Assembly: GCA_016874895.1 (NCBI GenBank)
Contig: VGSX01000004.1
Location: forward strand, 1-31,221
Direction: 5' to 3'
From: Deltaproteobacteria bacterium
Lineage (GTDB): Bacteria; Desulfobacterota; Desulfobaccia; Desulfobaccales; Desulfobaccaceae
Length of the DNA: 31,221 nt
Of this stretch, positions 23,070 through 30,173 are shown one piece after another. The number at the start of each line of letters is the position of its first letter. Position 1 is the stretch's first letter. Position numbers and translations under genes: made by a program. A model generated the notes under the pieces. That model was not told the origin of the DNA. It saw nothing but the letters and a program-made list of their open reading frames with translations, and ran no database searches.

Positions 23070-23360
23070 TTACTTCCGCATCCTCTTCATCAAACAAGCT
23101 TCTGCTTTTGCAGCGGCGGCTTCAGCGCGGTCAGCAGCGGCTTCAGCTCTGTCTGATGCTGCTTTGGAGTCAGCAGCGGCGGCTTCAGCGTTGCGAGCAG
23201 CTGCCTCAGCCTTGGAGGCCGAAGCTTTAGCTTGGTCGGCGTACATCTTGCCTTCGTCCACATACTTCTTGCACTGGTCGCAACACCCCGCTCCCATGAC
23301 GAGGACAAACGCCATGAGAATAGCAAAGGCAAAACCTTTACGTACCAAAGCTTTCCTCAT
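23070..23360 (-). CDS. Lpp-like alanine-zipper lipoprotein (first of pair)
   Basis: 96 aa. Signal peptide MRKALVRKGFAFAILMAFVL followed by VMGAGCC; the Cys after GAG is the likely lipidation site. The mature region is a regular heptad alanine zipper in which the unit (D/S)xAEAAA recurs (KAEAAARNAEAAA, DRAEAAADRAEAAAAKAEA). It ends in KRMRK, like the YRK end of E. coli Lpp. GGGGGG precedes the ATG at 23360 by about 7 nt. The two paralogues are tandem, 76 bp apart, and share a terminator at 22590. Together they are likely abundant envelope proteins tethering the outer membrane to the cell wall. Confidence 0.87.
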   Translation of the reverse strand: MRKALVRKGFAFAILMAFVLVMGAGCCDQCKKYVDEGKMYADQAKASASKAEAAARNAEAAAADSKAASDRAEAAADRAEAAAAKAEACLMKRMRK

Positions 23361-23411
23361 CTCTATCCCCCCTTTTCAAAGTAATTGTGTTTCGAGAACA
23401 CATTTATACGT

Positions 23412-23440
23412 ATTAAACAACAAGACAAATAAAAGATCAA
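23412..23440 (-). promoter_or_regulatory. Possible promoter of the lipoprotein pair
   Basis: Minus strand TTGATC (23435-23440), 17-bp spacer, TTTAAT (23412-23417) in an AT-rich gap between the polA stop and the lipoprotein start. A TATAAA further downstream (about 23404-23409) is an alternative -10. No clear terminator for polA is visible apart from T/A tracts near 23460-23480. Confidence 0.4.
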
Positions 23441-23515
23441 GAAAAAATTATCTCTAAGATGCTTTTTTTTTAAAAAAATATTTGGCGATCAGCCTTTTCC
23501 CCTTCCCGACCCGTA

Positions 23516-26161
23516 TCAGTCCCGCCAAGGCTGCAGCCCGCCCCAATTCTTGCCTGTTCGAATATCTATTAATAACGGTACGTTAAGATGAAACACCCCT
23601 TCCATGGCCTGCCGCAGGCATTGAACCGTGTCGGCTATTTCAGAAGTCGGCGTCTCCAGCAAAAGTTCGTCATGAATCTGCAAGAGGAGTTTGCCCGACA
23701 AACCTTGCCGGGGCAATGCCGCCTCCACCGCCAGCATGGCCTCTTTGATTAAGTCGGCCGCCGATCCTTGCAGGGGAGTATTGACCGCGCTGCGTTCCGA
23801 CTCCTGCCGCAGATTGCGATTACTGCTGTGCAGGTGCGGGATGGGACGGCGGCGCCCCCGGATGGTGCTAACCCACCCTCGTTGTCTGGCCTGCTCAATA
23901 ACTTCCGCTAAATACCGTTCGACGCCGGCAAAGCGGGCAAAATAACGATCAATAAAATCCTGGGCCAGACGTTGGCTCACCCCCAGCTGTTTGGCCAGCC
24001 CGAAGGCGCTCATGCCGTAGATTATGCCGAAGTTGATCACTTTGGCCTGGCGTCTCATTTCCGGACTCACCAACTCCGGATGCAATCCGAAAACCTCGGC
24101 AGCAGTCTGCCTATGGATGTCCTCCCCTTCCCGAAAAGCTTGCAGCAGGAGAGGATCCTGGGAGAAATGGGCCAAGAGTCTGAGTTCTATCTGGGAATAA
24201 TCCCCGCTGATAAATGCATAATCTGGTCGGGGGATAAAAGCTTGCCGGATTTGCGAACCTAATTCCCCCCTGACCGGGATATTCTGCAGATTGGGCTCCC
24301 GGCTGGAAAGTCTGCCGGTGGCCGCCGCCGACTGCACGAAAGTGGTGTGTATCCTCCCTGTACTCGGATTGACTTGCTTACGCAGGCCGTCTACATAAGT
24401 GGCCTTGAGTTTCCCCAGGGTGCGATAGGTGATGAGTTTTGCCGCGATGGGGTGTTCGGCGGCCAGAGCGGTCAACACCTCGTTATCGGTGGAATAGGCC
24501 GTCCGCCCCCGGGTCTTTTTTTGGGTAGGCAGCCTCAATCGCTCAAACAGAATCGCGGCTAACTGCTGGGGCGAGTTGATCAGGAAGGGTTCCCCCGCCA
24601 ATTGGAAAATCTCCCCCTCTAACCTGGCCAGTTCCTGTTCCACGTACTGACCGAAATGATCCAAAAAATCCAGGTCAATCCCGATGCCCCGAAATTCCAT
24701 GGCGGCCAGGACGCTTAGGAGGGGCAACTCCAATTTTTCATATAACTCCCACAGATCGTTTTCCCGAAGCTCTGCCTGGATACGGGGCCACAGACGCCAA
24801 GCCGCCTCGGCCCGGCTGGCGGCGTAGGTTACGGCCAGCTCCAAGGGGAGTTCCGCCGCCTCCATGGGGCGCCCGGCTAATTCCCGAGGCTGTGGGAGGT
24901 TCGCGCCCAGGTAATGCAGGGCCACTTTCTCGATGTCCTGGCCGAAACGGACCGGATTGAAAACATACGAAGCCAGCAGAATATCGCCCGCGGCCCCGGC
25001 CAGTTTGAGGCCCCGGCGTTTCCCCCAGAGACAGGCAATTTTGAGATCAGGGCTGATTTTCTCAATCTTTGGATCGTTCCAGAGCGGGCCCACCAACTCC
25101 CATATCTGCTCAGTTTTCATATCAGCCTGAAAGGGCAGGTAAACTCCCCGCCCATCTTCCCAGGACAATCCCAAACCCACCAGTTCGGCCAGCATGGGAT
25201 GCTGGGGGCCACTGTGGCAATAGACGGCCAGTCTCCCCGCGGCCCGGATCGCAGCTACGACCTCCTGCACCGCCGGCAGGCTGTTCACCAGTCGGAAGTC
25301 GCCGACAATATCCCCGCCACTGATCTCTTTGGCCAGTTTGCTGAACTCCAGCTCGGCAAACAACTGCCCCAGGGCGGCGACGTCCCAGGGACCCGGTTGC
25401 AAGGCCGCGACATCGGCCGGCAGCGGCGCCTGGTCATCCAAAAGCAGCAACTCCCGGCTCAACCGGGCCTGTTCCTGATACTGGCGCAGACGCTCCCGGA
25501 GCTTTTTTTCCTTTACCTCGTCCAGGTGAGCCAGTAATTCTTCCAAACTATGAAAACGGGCCATGAGTTTCTGCGCCGTTTTGACCCCGATGCCCGGAAC
25601 CCCGGGGATGTTGTCGCTGGGGTCGCCCACCAGGGCCCGCATATCCACCAGCACCGAGGGCGGCAGACCGTATTTGGCCTCGATCACCTCGGGCGTAAAT
25701 GAGACCTCCTGCATAGGGTCCCAAATGGTGACGCCGGCACCGGCCAGGGGCAGCAGGTCCTTGTCCCCGGAAATAATTTCCACCTCCATCCCCGCCGTCA
25801 ATGCCTGCCGGGTCAGGGTGGCGATGAGGTCATCCGCTTCATATCCCTCCAACTCCAGACCCGGCAGGTTCAAAGCCGCAATGATCCGGCGCAGGTAATC
25901 CAACTGCTTGACTAAATCATCCGGCATACCCGGACGATGGGCTTTATAGGCCGGAAATCGCCGGTGCCGGAAGGTCGGGCCCTTGGAGTCGAAAACCAGG
26001 GCCAGGTGGGAAGGCTGCCTCTCCCGCAAGACCTTCAGCAGCATGGTGGTGACCCCAAAAATGGCATTGGTGGGAAACCCCTGGGAGGTGGACAGCTCCC
26101 GGATGGCATAATAGGCCCGGTAAATATAGGAACTGATGTCTATCAGGAAAAGTGTTTTCAA
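23516..26161 (-). CDS. polA: DNA polymerase I PolA, proofreading site degenerate
   Basis: 881 aa. The 5'-nuclease domain (about residues 1-290) is intact: LFLIDISSYIYRAYYAI, VFDSKGPTFRHRRFPAYKA, EGYEADDLIATL, ISGDKDLLPL and VGDPSDNIPGVPGIGVKTA. The polymerase domain is intact: motif A DYSQIELRLLAHFS (D654), motif B RRQAKVINFGIIYGMSAFG and motif C QIHDELLLE (H830-D831-E832). The middle 3'-5' exonuclease fold (about 290-480) is present but has lost its metal ligands: where E. coli has DTET, LKYD and YxxxD, this protein has YCHS, LKIA and YAASR. So it is likely a gap-filling polymerase without proofreading, like Taq or Bacillus Pol I. Start TTG at 26161 is the only one ahead of the first conserved strand; the ribosome site is poor. 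Confidence 0.96.
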   Translation of the reverse strand: MKTLFLIDISSYIYRAYYAIRELSTSQGFPTNAIFGVTTMLLKVLRERQPSHLALVFDSKGPTFRHRRFPAYKAHRPGMPDDLVKQLDYLRRIIAALNLPGLELEGYEADDLIATLTRQALTAGMEVEIISGDKDLLPLAGAGVTIWDPMQEVSFTPEVIEAKYGLPPSVLVDMRALVGDPSDNIPGVPGIGVKTAQKLMARFHSLEELLAHLDEVKEKKLRERLRQYQEQARLSRELLLLDDQAPLPADVAALQPGPWDVAALGQLFAELEFSKLAKEISGGDIVGDFRLVNSLPAVQEVVAAIRAAGRLAVYCHSGPQHPMLAELVGLGLSWEDGRGVYLPFQADMKTEQIWELVGPLWNDPKIEKISPDLKIACLWGKRRGLKLAGAAGDILLASYVFNPVRFGQDIEKVALHYLGANLPQPRELAGRPMEAAELPLELAVTYAASRAEAAWRLWPRIQAELRENDLWELYEKLELPLLSVLAAMEFRGIGIDLDFLDHFGQYVEQELARLEGEIFQLAGEPFLINSPQQLAAILFERLRLPTQKKTRGRTAYSTDNEVLTALAAEHPIAAKLITYRTLGKLKATYVDGLRKQVNPSTGRIHTTFVQSAAATGRLSSREPNLQNIPVRGELGSQIRQAFIPRPDYAFISGDYSQIELRLLAHFSQDPLLLQAFREGEDIHRQTAAEVFGLHPELVSPEMRRQAKVINFGIIYGMSAFGLAKQLGVSQRLAQDFIDRYFARFAGVERYLAEVIEQARQRGWVSTIRGRRRPIPHLHSSNRNLRQESERSAVNTPLQGSAADLIKEAMLAVEAALPRQGLSGKLLLQIHDELLLETPTSEIADTVQCLRQAMEGVFHLNVPLLIDIRTGKNWGGLQPWRD

Positions 26162-26237
26162 GGCGGTGAGCTGATCCTTTTAATTTTTTTTCCGTTCTGA
26201 AAATGATAAACGCCGTAATGGTCCTTGTATATCATAA

Positions 26238-26270
26238 AAAAAGCCCGGTCAAGCTCAGACCGGGCTTTTT
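26238..26270. terminator. Strong bidirectional intrinsic terminator upstream of polA
   Basis: Thirteen-bp perfect arms AAAAAGCCCGGTC (26238-26250) and GACCGGGCTTTTT (26258-26270), with the 7-nt loop aagctca. There is a T tract of seven on the minus strand and five on the plus strand. It would stop minus-strand transcription arriving from 26.5 kb before polA, so polA should have its own promoter in 26162-26237. Confidence 0.85.
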
Positions 26271-26296
26271 GCGGCTCACTTAATTGAAAAGTACAT

Positions 26297-26470
26297 TTAC
26301 CGGTGGGACGGGACTCCGTGCCCTCCCACGTAGGCAGCCAGTGCTGCTTTCACAGATCGTTGTGCTTTAGCACGATGATGACCCTTGACAATCCTGCCCT
26401 CGGCCAGCAATTCCGATGAATTACCAAGCAATTCTGCTGCGCCAGGGAGCCTTTCCGATATGAGGCGCAA
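26297..26470 (-). other. Unexplained stretch: possible 57-aa ORF or structured RNA
   Basis: Minus-strand frame open from TTG 26470 to TAA 26297 reads like protein (ERLPGAAELLGNSSELLAEG, then GHHRAKAQRSVKAALAAYVG) but has no Shine-Dalgarno and matches nothing I know. The same bases hold two good hairpins: GTGGGA/TCCCAC around an inner CGG/CCG (about 26304-26330), and TCGTTGTGC-ttta-GCACGATGA, 9 bp with two G-U pairs (about 26357-26378). It could be a decayed gene, a small protein, or an RNA. I cannot choose. Confidence 0.3.
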
Positions 26471-26520
26471 CGGCGGGCCTTACCGCCGATAATAACTGAT
26501 AAGCTCAGGTGTCGGCGGTT

Positions 26521-26874
26521 TTATTCCCTCGGGCGTTTTCGAGGTTTCTTCAAGATAAAAATCGCCCCGATGCAGACCCATAAAAAAGAGAAAAAATAGG
26601 TGTTATAGTGAGGAATAGCCTCAAAATCGTTTCGGGTCAGACCTGCCGCCAGATCGAAGGAACTAAAGGCTAACTTGATTTTTTTATACTCTTTCTCATC
26701 GAAACCACTCTTTATTTTATCGGAAGTGGTTGCTGGGTAGGTTTCGGAGGAACTCAAGGTACGTTCCCAAGGCCCAAACACATATGAACCGGCCAGAAAA
26801 CCGGCGCCGGTCAAGATAACCATGCTCACCGAGAATATAGCGATGGCCTTCCAGATAGACCTCATATCTCTCAT
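26521..26874 (-). CDS. Small two-TM membrane protein, unknown
   Basis: 117 aa from ATG 26874 (ATG 26865 also possible). TM helix 1 lies near the start (AIAIFSVSMVILTGAGFLAG). A polar, probably periplasmic loop of about 55 residues follows (SSSETYPATTSDKIKSGFDE, EYKKIKLAFSSFDLAAGLTR), then TM helix 2 (YFFSFLWVCIGAIFILKK) and a basic cytoplasmic tail KKPRKRPRE. It is not recognised. A longer frame to ATG 26913 would run through a terminator hairpin, so I prefer the shorter form. No cotranscribed neighbour: terminators lie on both sides. Confidence 0.65.
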   Translation of the reverse strand: MRDMRSIWKAIAIFSVSMVILTGAGFLAGSYVFGPWERTLSSSETYPATTSDKIKSGFDEKEYKKIKLAFSSFDLAAGLTRNDFEAIPHYNTYFFSFLWVCIGAIFILKKPRKRPRE

Positions 26875-26879
26875 CACCC

Positions 26880-26908
26880 AAAAAAAAATTAAGCCCCTCG
26901 AGGGGCTT
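26880..26908 (-). terminator. Intrinsic terminator just upstream of the small membrane protein
   Basis: Perfect palindrome AAGCCCCTCGAGGGGCTT (26891-26908) followed on the minus strand by AA and nine T residues. It ends only 6 bp before ATG 26874. The nuoN transcript already has a terminator at 27150, so this one either closes a short unannotated transcript from 26909-27149 or attenuates the small membrane protein gene. Confidence 0.75.
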
Positions 26909-27030
26909 ATCATCCTCTCTTTTTAAAAATAATACCACTAACTACCTTAAGCAATAGCAGGAGGAGAAATAATTTTCCACTGGTGGTAACACAATAAGGT
27001 AAACGGAGAGCAGTCAGCTAAGGAGTTAAT

Positions 27031-27093
27031 ATGGAGGAACGATGCGGCTGCTTGCCGGGGGCGGTGAAATATGTTCTCAGCCCGGCGTGGTGA
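27031..27093 (+). CDS. Possible 20-codon ORF
   Basis: AAGGAG 5 nt before ATG 27031; translation MEERCGCLPGAVKYVLSPAW then TGA. Good ribosome site but very short, not recognised, and alone on the plus strand in the gap 26909-27149, which otherwise holds no gene. It may be chance. Confidence 0.2.
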   Translation: MEERCGCLPGAVKYVLSPAW

Positions 27094-27149
27094 CAAAGAT
27101 CAGCTTTACCATCCCCTTACTCGACTCACCTCATGGGGGGAGTAGTTCC

Positions 27150-27181
27150 AAAAAGAAAGGAGGCCTCCATCGCCTCCTTTC
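27150..27181 (-). terminator. Intrinsic terminator of the nuo operon
   Basis: GAAAGGAGGC (27155-27164) pairs with GCCTCCTTTC (27172-27181), 10 bp, 7-nt loop, followed on the minus strand by five T residues. It lies 38 nt after the nuoN stop, marking the end of the nuo transcript. Confidence 0.85.
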
Positions 27182-27218
27182 CTCAGATATCCTGCCAGAT
27201 TTTTTATTAAAGCATATA

Positions 27219-28643
27219 TTAAGTATAGAGGACGAATTTCACTGCGGTGCGGGCCAGATCCACCACGTGCATGGGGAAGACGCCGAACCCGATGATGATC
27301 AGGATGAGGGCGTAGGTGGTGCAACGGATGGCGTACGAGGGCTGCACCTTGGGCAAATCCCCCGGTTCCATGAAATAGGCGGCGTACACCACCCGCAGAT
27401 AGTAATAGAGGGATATGGTGCCGTTCACCGCGCCGATGAGGACCAGCCAGAAATACCCCTGGTTCATGGCGGAAGTGAAGATCAGGAGCTTGCCGGTGAA
27501 GCCGATGGAGGGCGGCACCCCGGCCAGGGAGAACAGACCCAGCATGAGCGCCAGGGCCAACAGCGGGGAACGGTAGTATAAGCCGGCAAATTCCGTGATC
27601 TGCAGGTCCCGGCCATCCGAGGCCACTTCCGACAGCACCATAAAGCAGGTGAAATTCATGATCAGATAGGCTACGGCATAGTAGATCACACTGGTGTAGC
27701 CCGGTTCGCTAAAGGTCAGCACCCCCATGAGAATATACCCGGCATGGGCAATGGAGGAATAGGCCAGCATCCGTTTGAAATCTTTCTGGATGATGGCCAC
27801 GAGATTACCCAGGGTCATGGAGACGATGGACAGGAACACCAGTATCTGGGCAAAGGAATAGCCATAAGGAGTTCCCAGCACTGCAAAACGGAGGATAATC
27901 GCCACCGCGGCGGCTTTGGAGGCCGTGGCAATGTAGGCCACCAGTTGGTTGGCGCCGCCCTGGTAAACGTCCGGGGCCCAGAAGTGGATGGGGAAGACCG
28001 ATAATTTGAAGAAAAACCCGGCCAGGGCCAGGACTATGCCCAGCAAGCCGGCGGGGCTCTGCAGCAGGGTGGGCATCTTGGCCATGATATCGGCCAGATA
28101 AGTGCTGTGCGCTGCCCCGAAGATATAGCTGAGGCCGAAGAGCATGAAGCAGGAAGACACCGCGCCGATAAAGAGATACTTGATCCCGGCTTCCACGTCG
28201 ATGCCATCCCCCCGGCGCATGGGGATAAGGATATACAGGGAGTATGAGGCCAGTTCCAGGGCCAGGTAGATCGTCAAGAGTTCCACGGCGCTGACCAGCA
28301 TCATCATCCCCACGGTGCACGTGGTCAGGAAGAAATAAAACTCCGCATGATAACGCTCTTCGATGCCGTGCAGGTTATGGCAGATGAGGGCCGTGAGAAA
28401 AAGGCCCAGGGCCAGGGCCAGCTTGAAGATCTGGCTGAACAGATCCACCTTGTAGGCGGCGAAAAAGAGCTCTCCCTGCTGGAAGAGACTCAGAACGCAG
28501 ACCAGAATGCCCACCCCGGACAGACTCAAGAACACCTGAAAATCGTTTTGGGGCTTTTCCTGCTTCCGCAGGGACCCCAGAAACAGTGCCAGGCCCATTA
28601 ACAGGTAATAAATTTCAGGAGCGAACAGCGCAGCAGCTTTCAT
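27219..28643 (-). CDS. nuoN: NADH-quinone oxidoreductase subunit N (NuoN)
   Basis: 474 aa antiporter-like membrane subunit of respiratory complex I, about 14 TM helices. Proton-path signatures: LLTIYLALELASYSLYILI with the conserved Glu in TM5, GVVLALAGFFFKLSVFPIHFW-type segment (LALAGFFFKLSVFPIHFWAP) with Lys and His, DVYQGGANQLVAYIATASKA, and QKDFKRMLAYSSIAHAGYIL with the TM8 Lys. It ends in DLARTAVKFVLYT. It starts 3 nt after the nuoM stop and is the last gene of the operon, with the terminator just downstream. In the usual order nuoL-nuoM-nuoN. Confidence 0.97.
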   Translation of the reverse strand: MKAAALFAPEIYYLLMGLALFLGSLRKQEKPQNDFQVFLSLSGVGILVCVLSLFQQGELFFAAYKVDLFSQIFKLALALGLFLTALICHNLHGIEERYHAEFYFFLTTCTVGMMMLVSAVELLTIYLALELASYSLYILIPMRRGDGIDVEAGIKYLFIGAVSSCFMLFGLSYIFGAAHSTYLADIMAKMPTLLQSPAGLLGIVLALAGFFFKLSVFPIHFWAPDVYQGGANQLVAYIATASKAAAVAIILRFAVLGTPYGYSFAQILVFLSIVSMTLGNLVAIIQKDFKRMLAYSSIAHAGYILMGVLTFSEPGYTSVIYYAVAYLIMNFTCFMVLSEVASDGRDLQITEFAGLYYRSPLLALALMLGLFSLAGVPPSIGFTGKLLIFTSAMNQGYFWLVLIGAVNGTISLYYYLRVVYAAYFMEPGDLPKVQPSYAIRCTTYALILIIIGFGVFPMHVVDLARTAVKFVLYT

Positions 28644-28646
28644 AGT

Positions 28647-30119
28647 TTACAACCCACTTACGAACGGCTCCACCGCCGTTTTGATGACGTCCAGCATCAG
28701 GCTCGGGAAAATCCCGAAAAGAAGCAACGTGGCAATGAGAATCATACGGGGCAATCCCAGGAAAGGACTGACGTCCTCGAAATGCACAAACTTGGGATTG
28801 GGCTCATTATAGAAGGAATTCTGCACCACCCGCAAGGCAAACAGAGCGCCCACAACGATGGAAGCCAGGGCGATGAGTCCGCCGATGCCAAAGACCTTTA
28901 CCGCCGCAATGAACACCAGCAATTCGGCCCAGAAGCTGGCGAACCCGGGCACACCGGCCCCGCATAAGGCCGCGGTGATGAAAAAGGCTGAGGCCACTGG
29001 CATGATCTTACAGAAGCCTCCCAATTCGTGAATATCTCGGGTATGGGTGCGGTCATAGATATAGCCCACCGCGGAGAAGAAGAGTGCCGTCATGATGCCG
29101 TGGGCGAACATCTGGAACACCGAACCGTTGAGGCCGTCCGTGGTCCCGGTGGCCAGCCCCAGGGCCACGATGCCCATGTGAGAAACCGAGGAATAACCGA
29201 TGACGTATTTCAAGTCGGTCTGGGCCAACCCCACAAAAACCCCGTACACAATGCCGCAAATAGCCAGGAGACCCATGAGCTGGGCCCAGAACTGAAAGCC
29301 CTCCGGGCAGAGATACATGGGGATGCGCAGGATGCCGTAGGACCCCAGTTTCATTAAAACCCCGGCGTGGAGCATGCTCACGGCGGTGGGAGCCGCCACG
29401 TGGCCCACCGGGGACCAGGTATGGAACGGCCACATCGCCGCCAGGACCCCGAACCCGAACAGCAGCAGGACAAAAACCAGTTTTTGCACCCAGGGGGTAA
29501 ACTGCACCCCGTGGAGCTTGATGAGATCAAAGGTGAACAGCCCGGAAGTAGAATAGAGTAACAACAGCCCCGGTATAATAAGCCCGCTGCCCGCCATCAG
29601 ATAGAGCGTCAGCTTCATGGCGGCATATTCCTTCCGGGTGGACCCCCAGATCAGGATGAGGATATACATGGGCACCACGGCGATTTCATAGAACAGGAAG
29701 AAAAAGAACATGTCCATGGACATGAAAACGCCGAAAACGCCGGTAACCAGGAACAGCATGAAGGCGAAGTATTCCTTGACCCGGTTTTCCAACTCCCACA
29801 TGGTGAGGACGCCGGTAAAGATAACTATGCCCGTGAGCAGCAGCATGGGGGCATTGAGGCCGTCCACCCCGACGAAATAGGAGATGCCGAAGCCTTTCAC
29901 CCATTCGTATTTTTCCACGAACTGCAGGCCCCCCAGCGCCTTATCATAGGCGGCGAAGGTATAGATGGCAAAACCCAGGGAGACTGCGGCAGAAACCAGG
30001 GCCACGGTGCGGATGAGAAAGTGCTGCTCCTCCTTCAGGAACAGGATGATCAGGATCCCGATCACCGGCGACACCAACATACAGGTCAGATAGGGAAAAT
30101 TAGTAAGATGCTCCACCAT
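28647..30119 (-). CDS. nuoM: NADH-quinone oxidoreductase subunit M (NuoM)
   Basis: 490 aa, about 14 TM helices. Key residues: FFFFLFYEIAVVPMYILILIWG with the conserved Glu in TM5, MWPFHTWSPVGHVAAPTAVSMLHAGVLMKLGSYG (split as MWPFHTWSPVGHVAAPTAVS and MLHAGVLMKLGSYG) with the family Lys/His, and QTDLKYVIGYSSVSHMGIVAL with the TM8 Lys. AGGATGG is about 8 nt before the ATG at 30119. It is separated from nuoL by 54 bp and from nuoN by 3 bp. Confidence 0.97.
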   Translation of the reverse strand: MVEHLTNFPYLTCMLVSPVIGILIILFLKEEQHFLIRTVALVSAAVSLGFAIYTFAAYDKALGGLQFVEKYEWVKGFGISYFVGVDGLNAPMLLLTGIVIFTGVLTMWELENRVKEYFAFMLFLVTGVFGVFMSMDMFFFFLFYEIAVVPMYILILIWGSTRKEYAAMKLTLYLMAGSGLIIPGLLLLYSTSGLFTFDLIKLHGVQFTPWVQKLVFVLLLFGFGVLAAMWPFHTWSPVGHVAAPTAVSMLHAGVLMKLGSYGILRIPMYLCPEGFQFWAQLMGLLAICGIVYGVFVGLAQTDLKYVIGYSSVSHMGIVALGLATGTTDGLNGSVFQMFAHGIMTALFFSAVGYIYDRTHTRDIHELGGFCKIMPVASAFFITAALCGAGVPGFASFWAELLVFIAAVKVFGIGGLIALASIVVGALFALRVVQNSFYNEPNPKFVHFEDVSPFLGLPRMILIATLLLFGIFPSLMLDVIKTAVEPFVSGL

Positions 30120-30173
30120 AGAAGGCCATCCTAAAACGTATTGTCTAATGCCCGAATGAAAACCACCGGCGGT

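Noticed and set aside
27091..27198. TGA read-through of the 20-codon ORF at 27031 as a second selenoprotein
   Set aside because: The extension runs through the nuo terminator hairpin and has no SECIS-like element at the right distance.
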